From Erwinia billingiae Eb661 (GTDB lineage Bacteria; Pseudomonadota; Gammaproteobacteria; Enterobacterales; Enterobacteriaceae), in contig NC_014306.1 in NCBI RefSeq assembly GCF_000196615.1, forward strand, positions 1,922,001 through 1,986,000: a stretch of 64,000 bases of DNA, given 5' to 3'. Each line of letters begins with the position of its first letter. The stretch's first letter is position 1. Below the pieces are notes generated by a model. The model worked only from the letters and a program-made list of their open reading frames with translations. It was not told where the DNA came from and searched no databases. This document shows positions 27,914 through 35,532 of this stretch, in pieces. The position numbers were made by a program, and so were the translations under genes.

Positions 27914-28733
27914 GGCCGCTCAGCCTCCTGTGACGTGAAATCATGGTCAGTGCGACCAGCAGACAGCCGGTCGACACCAGCAGTACCACCGCGATAGCGG
28001 ACGCCAGTGGCCAGTCAAACAGCGTGCCCACTTCGCGATAAATCAGCTGTGGCACATAGACATTACGCGCGCCGCCGATCACGGACTGGGTGACAAATGA
28101 GCTGCTGGTGCTGGCAAACACCAGGATCCAGCCGGCCAGCAGCCCCGGCAGCATCAGCGGCAGCAGCACGGTAAACAGAATGCGCCAGGGTCCGGCGCCC
28201 GACACCTGTCCGGCCTCGGTCAGTGAGTAAGGGGTACGGGTCAGAATGGCAATCAGCGGCAGAATAATCAGCGGCAGATCGATCTGGCACATTGCCATCA
28301 CCAGCCCGGTTTCGGTAAACATCAGGCTGGTGGGCATGCCGGTGATGCCCAGCGCCATCAGCGCGTCGCTGATCGGCCCCTGGCGACCGAGAATAACAAT
28401 CCACGCAAAGGTTCTGACCACGTTGCTGGTGAGCATCGGGACAAGCGTCAGGAAAATGACCATCTGCCGCACGGTTCTCCCGCTGTGCCAGTACAGCAGC
28501 GCAATGGGAATGCCCAGCAGGGTGGTGCCGATCACCGTTTCAATCCCCAGTCGCGCCGTGTTGACAAGCACGTGGAAGTTGAATGCGTCACCAAAAAAGC
28601 GGAAATAGTGATCCAGCGTGATGCCACTCTTGGAGAAAAAACTAAACCCGACTAAAACAGCGAGCGGCGTTGCGAAGAACGCCACGGAAAGCAGTAGCAT
28701 GGGCAGGACATACGGAAAGCCGCTCTGTTTCAT
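27906..28733 (-). CDS. ABC transporter permease, spermidine/putrescine type (PotB-like)
   Basis: A 275-residue membrane protein with six predicted helices and the EAA loop SLTEAGQVSGAGPWRILFTVLLP. It pairs with the PotC-like permease to form the channel. GAGG lies just before the ATG at 28733. It follows the binding protein after nine bases. Confidence 0.87.
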   Translation of the reverse strand: MKQSGFPYVLPMLLLSVAFFATPLAVLVGFSFFSKSGITLDHYFRFFGDAFNFHVLVNTARLGIETVIGTTLLGIPIALLYWHSGRTVRQMVIFLTLVPMLTSNVVRTFAWIVILGRQGPISDALMALGITGMPTSLMFTETGLVMAMCQIDLPLIILPLIAILTRTPYSLTEAGQVSGAGPWRILFTVLLPLMLPGLLAGWILVFASTSSSFVTQSVIGGARNVYVPQLIYREVGTLFDWPLASAIAVVLLVSTGCLLVALTMISRHRRLSGHV

Positions 28734-28742
28734 AACCTCACC

Positions 28743-29792
28743 TTATCCCGCTACGAGGGTGTCGAACTCGCGGATCCACGCATCGCGATTCTGATTAATT
28801 GCCGCCCAGTCCGGGTAGACCAGCTTCGGCAGCTCGGCGCGGGTGACGTAGGCCGAAATGGAGGGCGTCAGCTCAACCTCTTTGTTGGTTGGGAACATTT
28901 CCGCCGGCGGCATCTTGAACTGATCCTGTGCGGCTTTTGAAATGGCGGCATCCATATAGGCATACACGGCGTCGGCATTTTTAGTGCCTTTGGTCATATG
29001 GATATTGACCGGTGCCGCCGGTGAGCCGGTGACGGGGTGGACAAATTCGGCCTTCATACCCAGGCTTTTCAGGCGGGCAACGTTGCTGGTGCTGCACATA
29101 AACACCGCGATTTCCTGCTGCTGGAACAGGGTCATCTGATGGTTGGTGCTGTCGACAATGCTGGCAAACTGCTCAGGATGTTCCTTAAACAGCTTGAACA
29201 CCGCCGCCATATCATTCGGGCCGGTGCCGTAAATTTTGGCAATTTCGGTGTAGGCCATGACCGCCGTGTTAGAGGCGAAACCGGTCCAGGAGACCAGCCC
29301 CTTATATTTTGGATTAGTAAACAGGTCGGCATAACCGGCCGGACGCGGAACCATCTCCGGGTTATAGGCGATACCGTTCACTTCCACGGTGACGGTTGGG
29401 CCATATTCGCCCTGGAAACTTTTGTCCAACAGGTTCCAGTTCTTCAGCCGTGACGGGTCTATCTTCTGGATCGAATCGTTTTTAACCGCAATATCCATCT
29501 GGCCTGGCGACATCAGCAGCGCGTCATACGGTGGATTGCCGGGGCTGGCCATCACTTTTGCCAGCTGATCCTGCGCCATCGCCGGGGCAATGGTCAGGCC
29601 AAAACCCGATTTGCTCATGATCGGGGTCAGCACGTTGCGATAGGCATCTTCCCAGTTGCCGGGAAAGGTGGCGGCAACCGCAGTCTGCTGGCCCGCAGCC
29701 AACGCCCGAAATGACAGCGGCAGCAGGGAAGTGGCCGCTGCGCCCGCGATAAGCTGACCGAACCGACGACGACTGATTTCAAAGTCTTTCAT
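28743..29792 (-). CDS. ABC transporter substrate-binding protein, spermidine/putrescine type (PotD-like), Tat signal
   Basis: A 349-residue periplasmic binding protein. The N-terminus carries a twin-arginine motif (S7-R8-R9-R10-F11) and a hydrophobic stretch ending A-L-A-A, so it is probably exported folded by the Tat system. The mature part follows the PotD/AfuA-like fold (AATFPGNWEDAYRNVLTPIM). The ATG at 29792 is eight bases from AGGAG; a GTG at 29801 touches that site and is less likely. The binding specificity cannot be read. It is the second gene of the operon after the ATPase. Confidence 0.85.
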   Translation of the reverse strand: MKDFEISRRRFGQLIAGAAATSLLPLSFRALAAGQQTAVAATFPGNWEDAYRNVLTPIMSKSGFGLTIAPAMAQDQLAKVMASPGNPPYDALLMSPGQMDIAVKNDSIQKIDPSRLKNWNLLDKSFQGEYGPTVTVEVNGIAYNPEMVPRPAGYADLFTNPKYKGLVSWTGFASNTAVMAYTEIAKIYGTGPNDMAAVFKLFKEHPEQFASIVDSTNHQMTLFQQQEIAVFMCSTSNVARLKSLGMKAEFVHPVTGSPAAPVNIHMTKGTKNADAVYAYMDAAISKAAQDQFKMPPAEMFPTNKEVELTPSISAYVTRAELPKLVYPDWAAINQNRDAWIREFDTLVAG

Positions 29793-29809
29793 GTTGTTCA
29801 CTCCTGGTG

Positions 29810-30922
29810 TTAACTAACGGGTTGCGGTTCAGCCGGGAAGGCGTGACAGCGAGTGGTATCGATTTCAGCAAACAGCTGAGAACCGGGAAGCGGTATAGCC
29901 GTACCGGGGCCACGCACCTGCGAGGCACGCAAACCGGTACCGCAGCCCAGCGACAGGTCGTGAACCAGCACCGGACCCAATGGCACCGACACGGTCAAGG
30001 TCACCGGATGGCGGTTGTCGCCGGGGTGTTCGGTCAGTTGCACCTCTTCAGGACGGAAGGTAATCACCACCCTGGAACCGAGGGTAAAATTGAGTCGGCG
30101 CGGCAGACGCAGAAATTTGTTATCCGCCAGGCCAATCACCGTGCTGTCACCTTCAAAACGCAGCACTTCGCCCGGCAGCTGGTTGGTCTGGCCGATAAAG
30201 GTATTCACAAACAGCGATTTCGGGCGATCGTAAACCGCCATCGGCGTATCAATCTGTTCAACGTTGCCCTTATTCATCAGCACCAGACGGTTCGCCAGGC
30301 TTTGCGCTTCCTCCTGATCGTGGGTCACGATCAGCGTGGTGATGCCCAGGCTCTTTTGCAGATGCAGCAGCTCAACCTGAAGATCGAAGCGCAGCGCGCG
30401 GTCAAGCGCACCGAAAGGCTCGTCCAGCAGCAACAGGGATGGACGGCCGGCAATGGCACGGGCAACCGCAACGCGCTGCTGCTGGCCACCCGACAGTTCA
30501 CGCGGCAGGCGGTTGGCGTACTCACCGAGCCGCACCAGCTCCAGCATCTCCGTCACGCGCGCCTTGCGTTCAGCGCGGGGCACCTGTTGGCACGCCAGCG
30601 GATAGGCAATGTTCTCGGCCACCGTCAGATGCGGGAACAGCGCATAGTTCTGGAAAACCATGCCAATGCCGCGCGCCCTGGCCGACACGGCCGCGAGGTT
30701 CTGATTTCCCAGCTCAATCTTTCCGGCTTTGGGCTGAATCAGTCCGGCAATGGCGCGCAACACGGTGGATTTCCCGCAGCCGCTCGGGCCGAGTAACGCC
30801 ACGATTTCGCCGGGTTCAATGGTGAAGGCAATGTCGCTGATCGCATTATTGCCGCCGTAGCTATGGGTAAGACCCTGAACGCTGAGCCGCTTGCGTTCTG
30901 ATGTTTTAGGCATAGTTGACAT
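29810..30922 (-). CDS. ABC transporter ATP-binding protein, spermidine/putrescine type (PotA-like)
   Basis: A 370-residue ATPase and first gene of the importer operon. Walker A is GPSGCGKST, the signature LSGGQQQR, and Walker B LLLLDEPFGALD, followed by a C-terminal TOBE domain (about residues 285-355) typical of PotA and other MOI importers. AGGGAAG precedes the ATG at 30922. It is divergent from the TIM-barrel isomerase gene, with a 520-base regulatory interval between. Confidence 0.9.
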   Translation of the reverse strand: MSTMPKTSERKRLSVQGLTHSYGGNNAISDIAFTIEPGEIVALLGPSGCGKSTVLRAIAGLIQPKAGKIELGNQNLAAVSARARGIGMVFQNYALFPHLTVAENIAYPLACQQVPRAERKARVTEMLELVRLGEYANRLPRELSGGQQQRVAVARAIAGRPSLLLLDEPFGALDRALRFDLQVELLHLQKSLGITTLIVTHDQEEAQSLANRLVLMNKGNVEQIDTPMAVYDRPKSLFVNTFIGQTNQLPGEVLRFEGDSTVIGLADNKFLRLPRRLNFTLGSRVVITFRPEEVQLTEHPGDNRHPVTLTVSVPLGPVLVHDLSLGCGTGLRASQVRGPGTAIPLPGSQLFAEIDTTRCHAFPAEPQPVS

Positions 30923-31442
30923 AGTGCTTCCCTGGTGCTGAGACGCTAAATAAAGAACCGAGATGACAGGAAAATTGCAAGCGACATGCCAACCACGCGG
31001 TACGCGGCGGAATAAATCCTAATCTTATGATTTAAATGATTATTATTTTCGAAATTACGTTCGTAAATATATGCGAAACTATGTAATACGAAATATTCTA
31101 CAGTTTTTGACAATGAAAGGTCACTTTTTTGGTGCAGAAGTTTCATCAAAATGGTGCAGATTCACCCAGGAAACGGCACTAAGGCAGAGGCAAAGTTGAG
31201 GGTAAGCAGGGGGATTCAGGGCGCGTATCGGCCATCAAGCCTTGTGCAGCAAGGAGTGACGGCGCATGGCCAGTCGAGATCGGTTTGTTTGGTGATTAAT
31301 TTTTATTTTTGTATAATGTAGATTCGAAACTTTATTATTAAATATTTTCTAATGTTAATCAGTGAGTTACTCCCGTTGCGTTTATGCCTGGCATACCGCT
31401 TGCACAGCAAATCAGACAGTCCCCAATAAAGGAATTCCCCTG
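30923..31442. other. AT-rich divergent interval between the importer operon and the isomerase gene
   Basis: 520 bases with no convincing gene; a 67-codon minus-strand frame (30946-31149) shows no family resemblance and no ribosome-binding site. The part from 30960 to 31130 is strongly AT-rich and probably holds the importer promoter. Direct repeats at 31130-31160 are listed separately. The isomerase gene has AAAGGAATTCCCC before its start. Confidence 0.55.
31130..31160. promoter_or_regulatory. Direct repeats TGGTGCAGA, 22 bases apart
   Basis: TGGTGCAGA occurs at 31130-31138 and again at 31152-31160, two helical turns apart, in the divergent promoter interval. A tandem site for the GntR-type regulator at 32645-33382 or another factor is possible. 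The repeat does not resemble the usual short palindromic FadR-type site. Confidence 0.4.
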
Positions 31443-32546
31443 ATGAGATTAGGCATTGATGGTTTAAAGCTACCGGAAGTTAAAAAACGCGGCCCGCTGG
31501 CGAGTCTCGACCACGTTGTCGAGCTGGGCCTGGACGGCGTTTTCTTCAGCACCCTGCTGGATATGAGTCCCACGCTGGATGCCGGCGAGCTGCGGGCGAT
31601 CCGCGACAAGGCCGACAGCCTCGGCCTGTATCTCGAAAGTGGCCTCGGCAAAATCAATCCTTATTGCAGCGCCGAGTCCCCGGAGCTGCGCGATATCGGT
31701 AACGGTGACATCATCGCTGGCCTAACCCGGATGATTGAGGCCGGTGCGGCCATTGGCTGCCAAGAGCTGTGGGTGTCGCCGGGCAACTTCAAACCGGCTT
31801 ACCCTGGCCGACTGGCGGTCGATCGTTTTCGCACCGACGTAAGCTGGGACGATCAGCTGCTGGCGATGGAAAAGGTGCTGCGCAAGCTGGCGCCGGCGGC
31901 TCGCGCCAACGGCGTGCATATGAATATCGAAACCCATGACGAGATCACCTCGTTTGAGATCCTGCGCTTAATTGAGGCGGTGGGTGAGGATTGCGTCGGC
32001 GTGGTGCTGGATACCGCCAACATGCTGCAGCGTGCGGAACATCCGGTCTGGGCCGCGCGCCGACTGGCGCCGTGGGTAAGACAGACGCATATTAAAGATG
32101 CCTATATTGGCCGGGCACCCGGCGGCCTGGACTTCCAGCCGCGTCCGTGCGGTACCGGCATCGTCGACTTTTCCGCCATTCTGGCGCTGCTGGCGCAGGC
32201 TAACCCGCAGGTTAACCTGTCGCTGGAAATTGCGCAGTCATCGGATGATAAGCCGCGCAAGGCCAATCCGCGCCAGTGCATCCAGATTAACGATCCGCTG
32301 TGGCGCGCCGGCCATCCTGATTTAACGCCGGAAGAGCTGGACGCCTATATGGCGATGCTGGACGCTTACGAGCTGCGCGTGCAGGCCGGCGAAGTGGCCG
32401 ACTGGGAAGGCTATGAGTCGGCCAACTACGGTTATCCCACCTATCAGCATCAGCCTTACGGTTACCGCCAGGCCGTCAGCGCGATCCGCAGCTCTGCCGA
32501 CCATATCCGGTCTCTCTGTGCGGAACAGGGCATCATCTTAAATTGA
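31443..32546 (+). CDS. Sugar phosphate isomerase/epimerase-like TIM barrel (xylose isomerase-like)
   Basis: A 367-residue protein of the AP-endonuclease-2/xylose-isomerase-like TIM-barrel superfamily. The strand-end metal ligand pattern is visible: NIETHDEITSFEIL (Glu), VVLDTANML (Asp), RQTHIKDAYIG (His-x-Asp) and SLEIAQSS (Glu). These enzymes epimerise, isomerise or dehydrate sugars and related acids. The ATG at 31443 was chosen for the AAAGGA upstream; the frame is open earlier. It is divergent from the PotA-like operon and followed by a GntR regulator, so it likely belongs to the same catabolic unit as the importer and M24-like protein. Confidence 0.78.
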   Translation: MRLGIDGLKLPEVKKRGPLASLDHVVELGLDGVFFSTLLDMSPTLDAGELRAIRDKADSLGLYLESGLGKINPYCSAESPELRDIGNGDIIAGLTRMIEAGAAIGCQELWVSPGNFKPAYPGRLAVDRFRTDVSWDDQLLAMEKVLRKLAPAARANGVHMNIETHDEITSFEILRLIEAVGEDCVGVVLDTANMLQRAEHPVWAARRLAPWVRQTHIKDAYIGRAPGGLDFQPRPCGTGIVDFSAILALLAQANPQVNLSLEIAQSSDDKPRKANPRQCIQINDPLWRAGHPDLTPEELDAYMAMLDAYELRVQAGEVADWEGYESANYGYPTYQHQPYGYRQAVSAIRSSADHIRSLCAEQGIILN

Positions 32547-32644
32547 GACGTTGCGCAGGGATTGTATTACGGAGATAGTAGGCGGCGGTGGGTCTGAAGA
32601 CCAAATGCGGTGGGTGTGCTCATCGCAAGATTAGGGAGAAAAGC

Positions 32645-33382
32645 ATGAAAACTACGCGCAGCCGGGGGGCAGCGGCAACCGGAAAAGAGGCCGCGACGGG
32701 CGACGTGACTGATGATGTGTCCGAGCGCATTCGCATTACGCTGGCCAGCGCCATCGGCGAGGGCGCGCTGAAACCGGGCAGCAAGATCCTGGAAGAAGCG
32801 ATTGCCGAGCATTTCGGCGTCAGCCGCACCGTGGTGCGCGGCGCGCTGGGTGTTCTGGAAAGCGATCACCTGCTGGAAAGAAAGCGCAATCGCGGGACCT
32901 TTGTTGCCGAGCCTGGGATCCAGGAAGCGCAAAGCCTGTTTGAAGCGCGCCGCAAGCTGGAAGGCATTTTACTGGAGCTGGTGACGCAGCGGGCTACCAG
33001 GGACCAGCTGGACTATCTGGAAAAGCTCACCGATGAGGAAGAGCATATCCATCAACATGGCGATGAAAAATCCAAAACCGTGCTGTCCGGGAAATTCCAT
33101 CTGGTACTGGCGGAAATGGCCGGCAATTCGGTGTTAACCGAAATGCTGTCTAAAATCGTGGCGCGGCTGTCGCTGGTGATGGCGCTGTATGAAGAGAAGC
33201 ACACCGACGACTGCGGTGCCGATCATCACCGGATGATTGTCAAAGCGCTGAAAGCGAAAGATCTGGCCAAGGCTCAGCAGCTGATGGACCATCATCTTGC
33301 CGATATTGAAGGCCGGGTCCACCTGACCGAAGGGCAGGGCGATCGGCACTCCTTTATCTCGGTGCTGGAGAATTTCTCCTGA
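32645..33382 (+). CDS. GntR-family regulator, FadR/FCD subfamily
   Basis: A 245-residue regulator. The N-terminal winged helix-turn-helix includes ALKPGSKILEEAIAEHFGVSRTVVRGALGVLESDHLLERKRNRGTFV, and the C-terminal FCD domain keeps the metal-site pattern (KFHLVLAEMAGN, then DHHRMIVKAL and HHLADIE). It is preceded by AGGGAGAAAAGC. Its position suggests local control of the isomerase and the divergent importer operon. The first 25 residues are low-complexity and basic/Ala-rich. Confidence 0.88.
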   Translation: MKTTRSRGAAATGKEAATGDVTDDVSERIRITLASAIGEGALKPGSKILEEAIAEHFGVSRTVVRGALGVLESDHLLERKRNRGTFVAEPGIQEAQSLFEARRKLEGILLELVTQRATRDQLDYLEKLTDEEEHIHQHGDEKSKTVLSGKFHLVLAEMAGNSVLTEMLSKIVARLSLVMALYEEKHTDDCGADHHRMIVKALKAKDLAKAQQLMDHHLADIEGRVHLTEGQGDRHSFISVLENFS

Positions 33383-33393
33383 GCGAAATTAAG

Positions 33394-33414
33394 CCTGCCA
33401 ACCTCGTTGGCAGG
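33394..33414. terminator. Perfect nine-pair hairpin after the GntR gene
   Basis: CCTGCCAAC pairs with GTTGGCAGG around a three-base loop, 11 bases after the GntR stop and 29 bases from the GNAT stop on the other strand. There is no U-tract. Confidence 0.55.
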
Positions 33415-33443
33415 TATCCCACTCATCAATAAATTTATGCCGT

Positions 33444-33932
33444 TCACAGGTGCAGGGCATAAAACCGCGTATCGACCGCCATTAAAGGGAATGTTGAGGG
33501 CAAATCATGCTGGCTGACCAGGCTGAAACCGTGCTTTTCATAAAAGGCATGCGCCGCCAGAAACCTGTCGGTGGTACCGAGATAAATCGTTTTGATCCCG
33601 CGCTGTTTAGCGGTTTCAATCAGCAGCGCCAGCATCTGGCGGGCAATCCCCAGTTCACGTCCTCGCCAGGCGGCGGCCACGAACATCTTGCGTAAGGCCG
33701 CCATATTGTTACCGATGTCTTTCAGACCAATGGTGCCAATCACCGCGTCCGCCATCCGTGCTACCCAGAAGTCACCGCTGCCACACTGGTAAAATGACGG
33801 GATTTGCATCAAATCGGGTTGATCCTCAGCCGAGATGTCGATGCCGAACTCCTCACGTTGGATATGCAAAATCATTGGGATTAACCCGCGCTCATCACCC
33901 GGCGCATAGCGCGCAATACGCAATTGTTCCAT
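33444..33932 (-). CDS. GNAT family N-acetyltransferase
   Basis: A 162-residue acetyltransferase. The acetyl-CoA loop is WRGRELGIARQML (about 88-100), followed by the typical GIKTIYLGTTDRFLAAHAFYEKHGF C-terminal motif. The substrate is unknown. The gene is separate from its neighbours and lies 30 bases downstream of the EamA exporter on the same strand, so it may be in that operon. Confidence 0.83.
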   Translation of the reverse strand: MEQLRIARYAPGDERGLIPMILHIQREEFGIDISAEDQPDLMQIPSFYQCGSGDFWVARMADAVIGTIGLKDIGNNMAALRKMFVAAAWRGRELGIARQMLALLIETAKQRGIKTIYLGTTDRFLAAHAFYEKHGFSLVSQHDLPSTFPLMAVDTRFYALHL

Positions 33933-33961
33933 TCAGATACCCTTAGCCGTTGGTTATCGCC

Positions 33962-34894
33962 TCAGACCCTTTCCGATCGGCGTCTGCCCGCAGGGAAGCG
34001 TAGCATGCTTAACGGCAGGGTGATCACCGCCAGGCTGGCAACGATCAGCGCCACGCCAGCCCAACCATAGGTCGGCAGCCTTTCCCCGACCAGCACCACC
34101 GCCAGCAGCGCGGCAACCACCGGTTCCAGCAGGGTGATGGTAGTGGCCATGCTGGCAGGAATGCGCGCCAGCCCGTAGCCATAACAGACGTAGCCAATAA
34201 ACATCGGCACCAGCGCCATATATATCCCAACCGCAGCATTATTCCAGGCGGCCAGCAGCGGCGCGCCGGTCAGCAGCAATACCGGCATCAGCAGCAGCCC
34301 CCCGGCACCAAATGTGGCACCCATCGCCGCGCGGGGCAGCACGCCGCACTGCATTAACCGCCGCGCTGACCACGAATACAGGGCATAGGTAAAGCCGGCC
34401 AGCAGTCCCAGGGCGATGCCCGCCATGGCGTAGCCGTTGCCGGCACCGTGCCCGCCGCTTTCCGCCATGCACAGCAAGGCCATGCCGGCCACGCCAACCA
34501 AGGCGCCGATCGCCCACTGTTTTGTCAGGCGCAGTCCGTCAAGACGGGTTTCAATCAGCGCGGAGAGCAGGGGCGCAGAGCCGATGGAGATCACCGTGCC
34601 GACCGTCACCCCGGCATAGCGCATTGAGGTATAGAAGGCGAGGGGATAGACCGCGACCGCGAGGGCACCGGTCAACAGAAAAGGCCAGTGTCGGGCAATC
34701 AGGCGGCGCTGACGAATAATCGTGGTCGCGGCAATCAGCGCCTGCAACAGTCCGCCAATCCCCATTGCCACCGCGCCCACCGCCAGCGGGCTCAGTCCGG
34801 GCGCATAGGTGGCGGCGGTGCCGGTGGTGCCCCACAGGATCGCCGCAATCAGCACGCCCGCCGTGCCGCCCAGTCGTTGTCCGGATGACAGCAT
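33962..34894 (-). CDS. EamA/DMT-family transporter
   Basis: A 310-residue inner-membrane protein with about ten helices in two EamA repeats (VAAILWGTTGTAATYAPGLSPL... and ALVPMFIGYVCYGYGLARIPASMATTITLLEPVVAALLAVVLVGERL). Members export amino acids, metabolites or drugs. Its start shares one base with the stop of the TetR gene, so the regulator and transporter are coupled. The perfect operator before tetR suggests induction by the exported compound. Confidence 0.87.
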   Translation of the reverse strand: MLSSGQRLGGTAGVLIAAILWGTTGTAATYAPGLSPLAVGAVAMGIGGLLQALIAATTIIRQRRLIARHWPFLLTGALAVAVYPLAFYTSMRYAGVTVGTVISIGSAPLLSALIETRLDGLRLTKQWAIGALVGVAGMALLCMAESGGHGAGNGYAMAGIALGLLAGFTYALYSWSARRLMQCGVLPRAAMGATFGAGGLLLMPVLLLTGAPLLAAWNNAAVGIYMALVPMFIGYVCYGYGLARIPASMATTITLLEPVVAALLAVVLVGERLPTYGWAGVALIVASLAVITLPLSMLRFPAGRRRSERV

Positions 34895-35481
34895 TAACAG
34901 GCCTCCATCATTTTGCCCGCCATGGCGGCGGCCTGGGTAACACAGTCGCTGCGGCCTTCCAGCCCGGCGCGTGAGATGCTGCCTTCCAGCAGAAAGGCAA
35001 AATGTCGGGCCATTTCACCGGCAGCACCGGCGTCTCCGGCGAGTAAATCGCTCAGATGCGCGGTCAGAATGGCCTCGACCTCTTCCTTGTGTTCACGCAC
35101 CGCCTGACGTCCCGGCGATCCGGCCGGCAGCTCGGCCGCCGCGTTCAGCAGCCCGCAGCCGCGAAAGCCATTTTCATAGGCAAATTCGGCGTGATCCTCA
35201 TAGGCAGCAAACACCGCCAGCACCCGATCGCGCGGGGTGATGGCGCTGGCCACCCGGTTTTTGTACAGCGAAAGCCACTCGTCATGACGCACCCGGAGGT
35301 AGGTGGCCACCAGCTCATCTTTAGAGGCGAAGTTGTTGTACAGGCTTTTTTTGGCCACCCCAGCCCGCTTGATGATGGCATCAATGCCGGTGCCGTTGAC
35401 GCCATGGTTATAAAACAGGACGCGTGCCGCGTTGAGCAGCTTTTCATAGGCGGATTCAGAACCCACAGGCAGGCCAGCCAT
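34894..35481 (-). CDS. TetR family regulator of the EamA transporter
   Basis: A 195-residue regulator with the TetR helix-turn-helix (NGTGIDAIIKRAGVAKKSLYNNFASKDELVATYL, about 30-63) and a Gly/Ala-rich ligand domain with a C-terminal TetR_C-like region. GAGGTGAC precedes the ATG. A perfect palindrome lies 20 bases upstream of the start, which points to autoregulation of this tetR-eamA operon. Confidence 0.87.
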   Translation of the reverse strand: MAGLPVGSESAYEKLLNAARVLFYNHGVNGTGIDAIIKRAGVAKKSLYNNFASKDELVATYLRVRHDEWLSLYKNRVASAITPRDRVLAVFAAYEDHAEFAYENGFRGCGLLNAAAELPAGSPGRQAVREHKEEVEAILTAHLSDLLAGDAGAAGEMARHFAFLLEGSISRAGLEGRSDCVTQAAAMAGKMMEAC

Positions 35482-35500
35482 AAGTCACCTCGTGAATAAA

Positions 35501-35524
35501 AGTAGGTAGACCAGTCTACCTACT
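35501..35524. promoter_or_regulatory. TetR operator: perfect inverted repeat with 11-bp arms
   Basis: AGTAGGTAGAC (35501-35511) and GTCTACCTACT (35514-35524) are exact reverse complements around a CA centre. The repeat sits just upstream of the tetR gene at 34894-35481. The core TAGAC-N2-GTCTA resembles operators of the NemR/AcrR-like class. It also lies nine bases from the end of the RND gene. Confidence 0.75.
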
Positions 35525-35532
35525 CTGCGCGG

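Noticed and set aside
30946..31149. 67-codon minus-strand ORF in the PotA-isomerase interval
   Set aside because: No ribosome-binding site, no recognisable domain, and it overlaps the AT-rich promoter region of the importer operon.
33394..33414. Regulatory operator for the GntR or GNAT gene
   Set aside because: The perfect stem with a three-base loop between two convergent stops is better explained as an RNA hairpin terminator.
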